In this document: positions 27,573 to 35,702 of the stretch, in pieces
Layout: every line of letters begins with the position of its first letter
Numbering within the stretch: position 1 is the stretch's first letter
The notes under the pieces: model-generated
Databases searched by the model: none
What the model was told of the DNA's origin: nothing
Seen by the model: the letters and a program-made list of their open reading frames with translations, nothing else
NCBI GenBank assembly: GCA_900167215.1
Contig: FUZS01000015.1
Coordinates: 17,412-81,411 of the forward strand
Source: [Eubacterium] yurii
GTDB taxonomy: Bacteria > Bacillota > Clostridia > Peptostreptococcales > Filifactoraceae
DNA length: 64,000 nucleotides
Direction: 5' to 3'
Program-made: the position numbers and the translations under genes

Positions 27573-27581
27573 TGATATAAT
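27573..27581 (+). promoter_or_regulatory. Extended -10 element upstream of hpt
   Basis: TGATATAAT, ~147 bp before the hpt start; no convincing -35. Confidence 0.45.
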
Positions 27582-27727
27582 GACGAAAAGTGAAAAAAAT
27601 AAGCTTTTTACTAAAAAATTGCATGTGCTGTCAAAATTAAGAGCTATTGCTAATATTTATAAATTATTGTAAAAGAAAAATTTTTTTATATATAAAACTT
27701 TGATATAGATTCGGAAAGGTGTAATAC

Positions 27728-28246
27728 ATGAATGTTTCCAACACATTGATATCTCAGGAGGAAATAGAAACTAAAGTTATTGAGCTTGCAAAAAAAATAG
27801 AAATGGATTATAAAAATCAGGAAGTATTGATAGTAGGCGTTTTAAAGGGAGCCTTTGTATTTGTTTCAGATTTGGTTAGAAATATTAATCTTGATCTTTC
27901 ATTGGACTTTATAGCAGTATCAAGCTACGGTATGTCTACTGAAAGTAGTGGCGTTGTAAAGATTAACAAAGATATAGAAATGGATTTAACAGGGAAAAAT
28001 GTCATTATAGTTGAAGATATAATAGATACAGGATTGACATTGAAGTATATTAAAGAATATCTTTCTGGGAAAAATGCTAAGAGTGTACGCATTTGTACTT
28101 TGTTAGATAAGCCTTCAAGGAGAAAATGCAATGTCGATGTGGATTATGTAGGCTTTGAAATAGAGGATTTATTTATTGTAGGCTATGGTATAGACTGTAA
28201 GGAAAAATACAGAAATCTACCGTATATTGCTTATGTGCAGGAGTAG
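27728..28246 (+). CDS. hpt: Hypoxanthine phosphoribosyltransferase
   Basis: Converts hypoxanthine (and usually guanine) with PRPP to the nucleotide in purine salvage. The 172-aa length fits. The PRPP loop is VIIVEDIIDTGLTL, the flexible-loop SSYG region is FIAVSSYGMST, and the base-binding end has VDYVGFEIEDLFIVGYGIDC with the metal-binding Asp. The ATG follows GGAAAGGTG. In many Firmicutes hpt lies beside tilS and ftsH; here it stands alone with a phosphatase gene after it. Confidence 0.95.
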   Translation: MNVSNTLISQEEIETKVIELAKKIEMDYKNQEVLIVGVLKGAFVFVSDLVRNINLDLSLDFIAVSSYGMSTESSGVVKINKDIEMDLTGKNVIIVEDIIDTGLTLKYIKEYLSGKNAKSVRICTLLDKPSRRKCNVDVDYVGFEIEDLFIVGYGIDCKEKYRNLPYIAYVQE

Positions 28247-28342
28247 ATTTGCCATATAAAATTTTATTTGTTATAATATTTATGAGAAAATTCAAATAGA
28301 GAATTATTTGTTTTTATTGACTTTATGTAAGGTAGGTGTGTC

Positions 28343-30118
28343 TTGAGTGATGTAATAAATACACTAAGTTCAATAGTGGAAATATCCAAGATAGTTACTT
28401 CGTCAAAAGACTTTTTTACTATTAAAGATTCGGTCATAGATAAGATGCTTGAAGTTGTGCCACCTAAGAGAGCGTGTGTCAATATATTTAAAAACAATAC
28501 CTACGAATACACATATTTGGTATGCAAAGAAACTTTGGGCGATATACCCACATTTTTTGAAGCTCAACAGACAGATATAGGTATGAAGATACATATGGAC
28601 CAGTTTGCCGAGTATTTTAGCCATGCCATTAAAAATAAACGTTATTACTATGTAAGAGATATCTTTGCAGATGACATGGCTGAGGCTGAGAGAGCTTTGG
28701 CGGAAAAAGTTGGGTATAGGGGTAGATTAGTAGTGCCTTTGGTATCAAGCAACAACGTAAAGGGATTTATGACTTGCTTTGTGGAAGAAGATGAGGAGTT
28801 AAGTGAAGGAGATATAGATTTTATAAATTCAGTAGCTTCATTACTTGCACTTTCTATTGATATTACAAATCAAAACAGAGAAATAGATGAGATGGTAAAA
28901 AAATTCAGAAATGCCATTGTATCTATAGAAAGCAGGGCAACAGTATTGTATGAAAACAGGAGTCCGAATGCTTATTTTAAGCTGATTGCCGAAGATATAT
29001 GCAAGATTACTTCGTCAAAGTCAGCCTTTATCTTTGTAGATGATGAAGCCTCCGGTCTTACTGTGGCTGAAAGTTATGGAAGCAACAAGAATATAAAGAT
29101 GGTAAATGACTTTATAGTATCAAGTTCTAAAAACCCTGATAAGAAGATATACCAAGGAGATAATATTGAAGACTCACTTCTTGAGCATGGTATACGTTCA
29201 ATAGCTTATGAAAATCTGGTCAGAAACGATAAGAAAATAGGAAAGATAATATTGATTAATTCAGAAAAGTATTATTCTGATGACATAAGAATACTTGGTA
29301 TTTTTGCTACACAAATTATCTTATCTTTGTATATTTATCTCAATAATGTAAAACTATTGGAAAATTCCTTTATCCATAGAGATTTGGAATTGGTAAATCA
29401 ACAACAGAAATTGATAATGGAAGATGAGATAATGTCCGGTGATGACAATGTAAGTATAGATTATCTCAATATACCATATAAGTATGTGGGTGGAGACTTC
29501 TGTAAGTTTAAAAAAATAGATGACAATAAGTATATATTCTTTATAGCAGACGTTATGGGTCATGGTCTTATGTCCAACTATTTCGTAGCAATGATGAAGG
29601 GTGCTATAAATATGCTTTTGACAATCACATCATCACCTTCAACCATACTTTCTCAGCTCAATTCAATCTTGTTTAAGGAACTCGACAAATTGGATATATT
29701 TATAACTGCAAAGATGATTTTCTTTGACTTTCAAAATAACAAGGTCTATTCTGCAAATGCAGGTCATACAGTGCCAATAGCTATATATAAGGACAAAAAC
29801 GGCAAGAGAAAGTATAAAATGCTCAACAGCAATACTGCAATAGCACTTGGAATATTTGAAGATACTGTATACGATGAGGATGTGACAAATGTAAACGGTA
29901 TTGAGTTTTTTGCTATATATACAGACGGTGTCATAGAGGCTAAAAATAAAAAAGGTGAAGAATTTGGAGTAAATAGACTTGCAAATTATTTTATAAACCA
30001 ACTTAACAACAATGTAGAAAATCCTTGTGATGCAATAAAAGATGAGCTTGCAGGATTTACAGACAACAAGGGCAGTGGTGACGACATCACTATATTTACT
30101 TTAAAAAGGAGTATTTGA
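28343..30118 (+). CDS. GAF-GAF-SpoIIE/PP2C serine phosphatase (RsbU-like)
   Basis: The TTG start (AAGGTAGGTG upstream) gives 591 aa. Residues ~1-180 and ~190-345 read as two GAF-like sensor domains (RACVNIFK..., GRLVVPLVSSNNVKGFMT; ENLVRNDKKIGKIILIN). A short coiled linker leads to the SpoIIE/PP2C domain from ~370: YKYVGGDFCKF (metal Asp), FFIADVMGHGLMSNY, FAIYTDGVIEAKN and GSGDDITIF. Such enzymes dephosphorylate anti-anti-sigma factors in partner-switching signalling. No anti-sigma or STAS partner is adjacent, so the target is unknown. It is probably cytosolic; I see no membrane segment. Confidence 0.88.
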   Translation: MSDVINTLSSIVEISKIVTSSKDFFTIKDSVIDKMLEVVPPKRACVNIFKNNTYEYTYLVCKETLGDIPTFFEAQQTDIGMKIHMDQFAEYFSHAIKNKRYYYVRDIFADDMAEAERALAEKVGYRGRLVVPLVSSNNVKGFMTCFVEEDEELSEGDIDFINSVASLLALSIDITNQNREIDEMVKKFRNAIVSIESRATVLYENRSPNAYFKLIAEDICKITSSKSAFIFVDDEASGLTVAESYGSNKNIKMVNDFIVSSSKNPDKKIYQGDNIEDSLLEHGIRSIAYENLVRNDKKIGKIILINSEKYYSDDIRILGIFATQIILSLYIYLNNVKLLENSFIHRDLELVNQQQKLIMEDEIMSGDDNVSIDYLNIPYKYVGGDFCKFKKIDDNKYIFFIADVMGHGLMSNYFVAMMKGAINMLLTITSSPSTILSQLNSILFKELDKLDIFITAKMIFFDFQNNKVYSANAGHTVPIAIYKDKNGKRKYKMLNSNTAIALGIFEDTVYDEDVTNVNGIEFFAIYTDGVIEAKNKKGEEFGVNRLANYFINQLNNNVENPCDAIKDELAGFTDNKGSGDDITIFTLKRSI

Positions 30119-30182
30119 CATATATAATCAAGGTAGAAAATATTATTAGAAATTAGAAATAAGATGTATTTTGGAGAAAGAA

Positions 30183-31160
30183 ATGAAATTAATAGATACT
30201 AAGGATGCAGTAGGTTATGCACTTTGTCATGATATAACGCAAATAGTCAAGGGAAAAGTTAAGGATGCTGTATTTAGAAGAGGTCATGTAGTGACTGAAG
30301 AGGATCTTCCTATTTTGCTTTCAGTTGGAAAAGACCATATATATGTATTAGAAGAGTCTGACAAAGATTTGATGCATGAAGATGACTGTGCTCAGTATAT
30401 GATAGACCTTACAATAGGTGAAAATATGAGCTTTACTCCTGTTAAAGAGGGAAAGATGGAACTTGTATCTGAAATTGACGGCTATCTTACAGTTGATGCT
30501 CATCTTCTTCATAGGATTAATATGCTTGATGACCTTATGCTAGCTTCAATACAGGGCAACTCTGTGGTAAAAAAAGGCACAAAGATAGCAGGTATGAGGA
30601 TAATACCTATATTTGTGAAGAAAAGCCAGATGGAAGAGCTCAGAGATTTGATAGGAGATAAGAAACTTTTTGAAATTAAACCATTTGTCAGAAAGACAGC
30701 AGGAATAGTTACAACAGGAAACGAGGTATATCATAAGAGGATAAAAGATGAATTTACTCCAGTTGTAAAGGAGAAACTGGCAAAATATGGTGTAGAAGTA
30801 ATAGGTCATGAGACAGTCTATGACGATACAGAAATGATAGCAAATGCTATTAGAAAGCTGAAAGATATGGGATGTGAGTTAATACTTTGTACAGGAGGAA
30901 TGAGCGTGGATCCTGATGACCTGACTCCTAAGGCTATATCAATTACAGCGCAAAAGTATGTGACTTACGGAACTCCTGTATTACCAGGTGCAATGTTTGC
31001 TCTTTCATATTTTGAAGACGGAACTCCTATAATGGGCTTGCCCGGTTCAGTTATGTACTGCGAAAAGACGGTATTTGACTTAATTTTACCGAGAGCTCTT
31101 GCAAATGTGGAGACTGATAAAAAAACTATAGCATCATTTGGACATGGTGGACTTTTATAA
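30183..31160 (+). CDS. MoeA/MogA-like molybdopterin-binding domain protein
   Basis: The ATG at 30183 has TTGGAGA upstream; an earlier in-frame TTG lies inside that site. The 325-aa product starts MKLIDTKDAVGYALCHDIT, like the small MoeA-type N-terminus, and has a C-terminal MoCF-biosynthesis domain: AGIVTTGNEVYHKRIKDEFTP, LILCTGGMSVDPDD and GTPVLPGAMFALSYFEDGTPIMGLPGSVMYC. It lacks the long MoeA domain II/IV. Clostridia often carry this short class without other molybdopterin genes nearby, so the role may not be cofactor synthesis. The stop overlaps a terminator stem. Confidence 0.82.
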   Translation: MKLIDTKDAVGYALCHDITQIVKGKVKDAVFRRGHVVTEEDLPILLSVGKDHIYVLEESDKDLMHEDDCAQYMIDLTIGENMSFTPVKEGKMELVSEIDGYLTVDAHLLHRINMLDDLMLASIQGNSVVKKGTKIAGMRIIPIFVKKSQMEELRDLIGDKKLFEIKPFVRKTAGIVTTGNEVYHKRIKDEFTPVVKEKLAKYGVEVIGHETVYDDTEMIANAIRKLKDMGCELILCTGGMSVDPDDLTPKAISITAQKYVTYGTPVLPGAMFALSYFEDGTPIMGLPGSVMYCEKTVFDLILPRALANVETDKKTIASFGHGGLL

Positions 31161-31182
31161 AGTGGATTTTTATCCACTTTTT
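31159..31182 (+). terminator. Terminator after the MoeA-like gene
   Basis: AAAGTGGAT / ATCCACTTT, four-nt loop, overlapping the stop codon. Confidence 0.75.
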
Positions 31183-31199
31183 AAATTTGATAGCAAGAT

Positions 31200-31312
31200 T
31201 ATACTAAAAACCTATCAAAAAGCAGTGTAATTTTACTAAAGTAAGAATATTGATAATCTACAAAACAAATAATTTGCTAAAATAATAATATGAGGATTAT
31301 AAATTCTAACTT
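31200..31312. repeat. MITE-like repeat (family A), inverted copy
   Basis: Begins TATACTAAAAACCTATCAAAAAG, the reverse complement of the right end of the 20546 copy, and aligns with it (TTGATAATCT, AATAATTTGCTAAAATAA) to about 31312. Confidence 0.65.
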
Positions 31313-31317
31313 ATGTT

Positions 31318-31434
31318 AATACTAATTACCATTTATAAAAGCAAGTAGTTATTTTAAATGGCTCTATGTATGGTAGAGATTTTCAATAACTTTTTTGTAA
31401 CATAAATACATGGGTTTTTAACAGCTTTTTAGTC
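31318..31434. repeat. MITE-like repeat (family A), direct copy
   Basis: AATACTAATTACCATTTATA to CTTTTTAGTCTAA. Near-identical internally to the copies at 41585 and 51546 (GGTAGAGATTTTCAATAACT; TTTTTGTAACATAA). It sits head-to-head with the copy at 31200. Confidence 0.75.
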
Positions 31435-31439
31435 TAATA

Positions 31440-31565
31440 TTAAAATCTAAAAAATAAAATATTTTTAAGTGTATTTATTGTCAATTCATAGATATATTTT
31501 TTTAAAAGACTATTTATTCTATTATCTATAGATTAAATAGAAAATAGAATAAATTAAAATCTAAT
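31440..31565. repeat. AT-rich repeat (family B), partial
   Basis: Contains ATTATCTATAGATTAAATAG shared with the copy at 32371. Flanked by ATTAAAATCTAA in direct orientation. Boundaries are uncertain. Confidence 0.35.
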
Positions 31566-31593
31566 ATAAAAATTTTATTTTGGAGTATAAAAA

Positions 31594-32235
31594 ATGATAA
31601 TAGCATTTGACGGACCTGCCGGCTCAGGCAAGAGTACAATAGCAAAAATAATATCAGAAAAATTGGGTATAACTTACCTTGATACAGGAGCCATGTACAG
31701 GGCTGTAACTCTATATTTTTTGGAAAATAATGTAGATTTTAATGATGAGAGTCAGGTCGAAATAAATTTGGAAAAAATAGAGCTTGAATTTATAAATGAT
31801 AAGCTATATCTTAATAATAAAGATGTATCTGTACAAATAAGAGAAAAAAATGTAAATGACAATGTATCTTTTGTCTCTGCCATAAGAATTGTAAGAGAAA
31901 AGATGGTAGACTTACAAAGGAAGATGAGTGGTAAAAAATCAGTAGTCCTCGATGGTAGAGATATTGGGACTGTAGTTTTTCCAAATGCAGACTATAAGTT
32001 CTATGTTACGGCTTCTGTAGATGTGAGAGCAAGGAGAAGATATGAAGAAGAATTGCAAAAAGGAATTAGCAACTTAAGTTTTGATGAAGTGAAAAAATCC
32101 ATGGAAAACAGAGATTATATAGATTCCAACAGAGAGGTAACTCCTCTTAGAAAAGCAGATGATGCAATCGAGATAGACACAAGTGATATGAGCATTGAAG
32201 AGGTTTTGGAAAAGATATTATCCTATATAAAATAG
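31594..32235 (+). CDS. cmk: Cytidylate kinase
   Basis: Phosphorylates CMP and dCMP. The 213-aa product starts after TTGGAG. P-loop DGPAGSGKST at residues 5-14, then YLDTGAMYRAVTLY, a central DGRDIGTVVFPNADYKFYVTAS, and RRRYEEELQKG with RKADDAIEIDTS near the end are the Cmk signatures. cmk-plsC-ispH is a widespread Clostridia gene order and is kept here, though separated by a repeat-filled gap of 340 bp. Confidence 0.97.
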   Translation: MIIAFDGPAGSGKSTIAKIISEKLGITYLDTGAMYRAVTLYFLENNVDFNDESQVEINLEKIELEFINDKLYLNNKDVSVQIREKNVNDNVSFVSAIRIVREKMVDLQRKMSGKKSVVLDGRDIGTVVFPNADYKFYVTASVDVRARRRYEEELQKGISNLSFDEVKKSMENRDYIDSNREVTPLRKADDAIEIDTSDMSIEEVLEKILSYIK

Positions 32236-32370
32236 ATTTAAATAATTTATAATTTTTTGGAAGACTTAGTATAATATCAAGCTATTTATTTTGAAAAATC
32301 AATGATTGTATACTGTTTTAAAAGGATATAAAATCAAGATAATTTAAAAAACTTCTATTAAATTTCAGTT

Positions 32371-32496
32371 TATACTAAAATCTAATAGAATAATGGATAA
32401 ATTTTTTGACGCATTTACAATAAAGTCATCAATAATATAATATTTTTTTTAAATTATTAATGAAAATTATCTATAGATTAAATAGACTTTAGTATA
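32371..32496. repeat. AT-rich repeat (family B) with terminal inverted repeats
   Basis: TATACTAAAATCTA at the left and TAGACTTTAGTATA at the right form 14-bp inverted ends (one mismatch). The body has TTTACAATAAAGTCAT and ATTATCTATAGATTAAATAG, seen in related form at 34062 and 51435. The rest of the 32236-32588 gap is AT-rich with no gene. Confidence 0.5.
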
Positions 32497-32588
32497 ACTT
32501 AGAAATTTAAGTTTAAATTTAAAAATATAAATTTATATTATTAATCTGGAAAATAATAAAATAAAAATTTAATTCAATGAGGTTAAAT

Positions 32589-33173
32589 ATGTTATACACG
32601 ATTTTAAAAGCAATTTTAATACCTTTTTTTCACATCTTCTTCAGATTGGAGATAGTGGGTAACAGGAGATTAGAAGATGGTAAGCCATATATCATAGCAT
32701 CAAATCATAAGAGCAATTACGATCCGCTATTGGTGATAATAGCGCTGAAGAAAAGGAAGATACACTATGTCGGCAAAAAAGAACTTTTTGTCCACCCGGT
32801 GCTTAGGTGGATATTGAATAATACCTTTGTAATTTCAATTGATAGAGAAAGAAATGACATTGCAGGGCTTAAGAAAATCTATAAGGTTCTTAAAGAAAAT
32901 CACATTCTTGGCATATTCCCGCAGGGTACAAGAGTGAAGAATGGCGAGGATGACTCTGCAAAAGCCGGCATAGGGATGTTTGCAATAAGGACAAATACAC
33001 CTGTAATACCTGTAAGCATAATAGCAGAAAATAACTACAAGCCTTTTTCAAAGGTTAAGATTGTATATCATGAGCCTTATTATGTTCCAAAGGAACTGTT
33101 GGAGAATAAAAACAGTGAAAGTTATATGCTGGTATCAAACGAAGTAATGCAAATTATTAAAAAGGAAAAATAA
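32589..33173 (+). CDS. plsC: 1-acyl-sn-glycerol-3-phosphate acyltransferase (PlsC family)
   Basis: Adds the second acyl chain in phosphatidic acid synthesis at the inner membrane. The ATG at 32589 has GAGG 5 nt upstream; a further ATG at 32577 would overlap that site. The 194-aa product opens with a hydrophobic helix (MLYTILKAILIPFFHIFF) and has the catalytic HxxxxD as NHKSNYD (residues ~42-47), FVISIDRER, and the FPQGTR block (GIFPQGTR). It lies in the cmk-plsC-ispH cluster, 15 nt before ispH. Confidence 0.92.
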   Translation: MLYTILKAILIPFFHIFFRLEIVGNRRLEDGKPYIIASNHKSNYDPLLVIIALKKRKIHYVGKKELFVHPVLRWILNNTFVISIDRERNDIAGLKKIYKVLKENHILGIFPQGTRVKNGEDDSAKAGIGMFAIRTNTPVIPVSIIAENNYKPFSKVKIVYHEPYYVPKELLENKNSESYMLVSNEVMQIIKKEK

Positions 33174-33188
33174 GGCAAGAGGTAAGAG

Positions 33189-34022
33189 ATGGAGATAATA
33201 CTCAGCAAGTTTTCAGGCTATTGTTACGGAGTAAAAAAAGCTGTATCAGTAGCAGATGAAAGCATTGACAAGTATGAAGATATCTATTCTCTTGGTTCTT
33301 TGATTCACAATAAAAGAGCCGTAGAGAAATTGCAAAACAAGGGATTACAGATTGTAGATGACATAGAAGAGAAAAATAAAAATATTATTTTTCGCTCACA
33401 CGGAGTAGAAAAAAAATACTATGATTATGCCAATAAGAATAACTTGAATGTGATTGACACAACTTGTATATATGTAAAAAAAATTCATCAGATAGTGGAA
33501 GAAAAATACAAGGACGGATATGAAATAATAATCGTAGGAAGTAAGAAACATCCCGAAGTTATAGGCATAAATTCTTGGAGCAACTACAAAGCACAGTTTG
33601 TAGAAGAGATAGCTGATACTGACAAGCTCAATATAGATGAGGAAAAAAGCTATGCTGTCGTTTTTCAAACTACTTTTAACATTGAAAAATACACGAAAAT
33701 AGTAGAGATATTGAAAGAAAAAATAAAAAATGTTGAGATTTTCAATACGATTTGCAGTGCCACAAAAAAACGTCAGGACTTCGCATTGCAACTGGCTGAT
33801 GAAGTAGATATGATGATAGTGATAGGTGATACATCAAGCTCCAATTCTAAAAAGCTCTATGAACTTGCAAATGAAAAAGTAAAAAGTATATTCATAGAAG
33901 ATGTTACAGAGCTTAAAGAGGTCATGTTTGAAGGAGTTCAAAAGTTAGGAGTGACAGCAGGAGCATCTACACCCGACTTTGTAATAGATGAGGTAATTGA
34001 GTATCTAAAAAAAATTAACTAA
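33189..34022 (+). CDS. ispH: 4-hydroxy-3-methylbut-2-enyl diphosphate reductase (IspH)
   Basis: Last enzyme of the MEP isoprenoid route; a [4Fe-4S] protein. The 277-aa product has the three cluster Cys in GYCYGVKKAV (Cys12), DTTCIYV and NTICSAT, plus SLIHNKRAVE, FRSHGVEK, VFQTTFN and the C-terminal GASTPDFVIDEV. There is no S1-domain extension, which some Clostridia have fused to IspH. The ribosome binding site is AAGAGGT. Confidence 0.96.
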   Translation: MEIILSKFSGYCYGVKKAVSVADESIDKYEDIYSLGSLIHNKRAVEKLQNKGLQIVDDIEEKNKNIIFRSHGVEKKYYDYANKNNLNVIDTTCIYVKKIHQIVEEKYKDGYEIIIVGSKKHPEVIGINSWSNYKAQFVEEIADTDKLNIDEEKSYAVVFQTTFNIEKYTKIVEILKEKIKNVEIFNTICSATKKRQDFALQLADEVDMMIVIGDTSSSNSKKLYELANEKVKSIFIEDVTELKEVMFEGVQKLGVTAGASTPDFVIDEVIEYLKKIN

Positions 34023-34061
34023 ATATTATTTTATAAGAATTAAAAGCTATCAAACTAAAAT

Positions 34062-34172
34062 AAAATAATATAATATAATTTCAATGAATTTATAATAAAG
34101 TCATAAATTATATACTTTTTTAAAAAACTATTGATGAAGATTATCAATAGACTAAGCAGATAAGAGTATTAA
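34062..34172. repeat. AT-rich repeat (family B)
   Basis: ATAATTTCAATGAATTTATAATAAAGTCATAAAT... to ...TGAAGATTATCAATAGACTA. Aligns with the reverse complement of 51435-51545 and of 24661-24745. It occupies the ispH-miaB gap. Confidence 0.45.
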
Positions 34173-34246
34173 ATAGCTATAAAAAGATAATATATAGAAA
34201 TTCAAACTATAAGTTTTATAAATAAAATTAATGTAGAGAGGTTATT

Positions 34247-35674
34247 TTGGAAAGACAGGGAATATTAGGCAAGGAAAATTTTTCAAATCAGGAATATTAT
34301 GTTGATTTGGTTAAAAATATAAATGACGATGAATTTGTAAGGACAAATCAAAGCAAGAAGTTTATAATAGTGACTTTCGGCTGTCAGATGAACGAGCACG
34401 ACAGTGAAAATATCAAGGGAATGCTCGCAAATATGGGCTATGAAGAGACAAATAAAATCTATGAAGCAGACGTGGTGCTCTATAATACTTGTGCCATCAG
34501 AGAAAATGCAGAGACAAGATTTTTCGGCAATATAGGGGCATTGAAAAATATTAAGAAAAACAAGCCGAACATGATAATAGCTACTTGCGGATGTATGATG
34601 CAGGAGCCTCACATAGTAAAAGAGCTGACAAGCAAATATAGGCATGTAAATATAATCTTCGGAACACATAACATATATAAATTTCCGGAGTTGCTATACA
34701 CATATATTTCGCTGATTGACAAGGAAACAGTCGTCGATGTCTGGGATATAGACGGAAACATAGTAGAGGGATTGCCGTCAGTTAGAAGATATGATTTCAA
34801 AGCCTTTGTCAATATAATGTATGGTTGCAATAACTTTTGCACCTACTGTATAGTGCCATTTACAAGAGGTAGAGAAAGAAGCAGACTGCCTAAGGATATA
34901 CTTGACGAAGTAGAACTCTTAGCACAAAATAATGTCAAAGAAATTACTCTTTTGGGACAAAATGTCAACTCATACGGCAATAATTTCACTGATAAATACA
35001 GCTTTCCTATGTTGCTTGAAGATATCAATAAGGTGGATAATATCAAGAGAATAAGATTTATGACATCTCACCCAAAAGACATATCTGATGAGCTTATAGA
35101 GTCTTTTGAAAGATTGGATAAGCTTTGTGACTATCTCCATCTTCCGGTACAAGCAGGTAGCGACAGTGTACTCAAGAGAATGAACAGAAAATACACAGCT
35201 TATGACTATATGAAAAAGATAGAAAAGATAAAAAAAGTAGTGCCTGACATAGCTCTTACTACTGATATAATAGTGGGATTTCCGGGAGAGACAGAGGAAG
35301 ATTTTCAACAGACTCTCAAGATAGTAAAAGAAGTAGAGTATGACTCAGCCTTTATGTTTATGTATTCCACAAGAAAGGGTACAGCAGCAGAAAAGATGGA
35401 TGGTCATATCGACGAAGAGATAAAAAAAGACAGGTTTAACAGATTGCTTGAAACTGCAAACGAGATAGCTGCCAAGAAAAACAAACAATACCTTGGTAAT
35501 ATAGAGGAAGTCTTGGTAGAAGGCTTCAGTAAGAAGAATGAATCTGTTCTTTCCGGTAGAAATACAAAGAGCAAACTGATAAACTTTATCGGGGATGAAA
35601 ATAAGATAGGACAGTTGGTAAAGGTAAAGATAACTGATGTAAAATCCTTCTCGCTCAACGGAGTACAGGTATAA
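34247..35674 (+). CDS. miaB: tRNA-2-methylthio-N6-dimethylallyladenosine synthase
   Basis: Radical SAM methylthiotransferase acting on i6A37 of tRNAs. The TTG start follows AGAGAGG and gives 475 aa. The N-terminal UPF0004 domain has cluster Cys in FGCQMNEHDSE, YNTCAIRENAE and ATCGCMMQ; the radical SAM CxxxCxxC is CNNFCTYC in YGCNNFCTYCIVPFTRGRERSR. HLPVQAGSD and the C-terminal TRAM domain (EVLVEGFSKK..., LVKVKITD) follow. mutS starts 28 nt downstream, a conserved pair. The N-terminal ~35 residues before the domain are extra. Confidence 0.96.
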   Translation: MERQGILGKENFSNQEYYVDLVKNINDDEFVRTNQSKKFIIVTFGCQMNEHDSENIKGMLANMGYEETNKIYEADVVLYNTCAIRENAETRFFGNIGALKNIKKNKPNMIIATCGCMMQEPHIVKELTSKYRHVNIIFGTHNIYKFPELLYTYISLIDKETVVDVWDIDGNIVEGLPSVRRYDFKAFVNIMYGCNNFCTYCIVPFTRGRERSRLPKDILDEVELLAQNNVKEITLLGQNVNSYGNNFTDKYSFPMLLEDINKVDNIKRIRFMTSHPKDISDELIESFERLDKLCDYLHLPVQAGSDSVLKRMNRKYTAYDYMKKIEKIKKVVPDIALTTDIIVGFPGETEEDFQQTLKIVKEVEYDSAFMFMYSTRKGTAAEKMDGHIDEEIKKDRFNRLLETANEIAAKKNKQYLGNIEEVLVEGFSKKNESVLSGRNTKSKLINFIGDENKIGQLVKVKITDVKSFSLNGVQV

Positions 35675-35702
35675 TAAAAGTCTGAAACAAGGAGATGATA
35701 TA

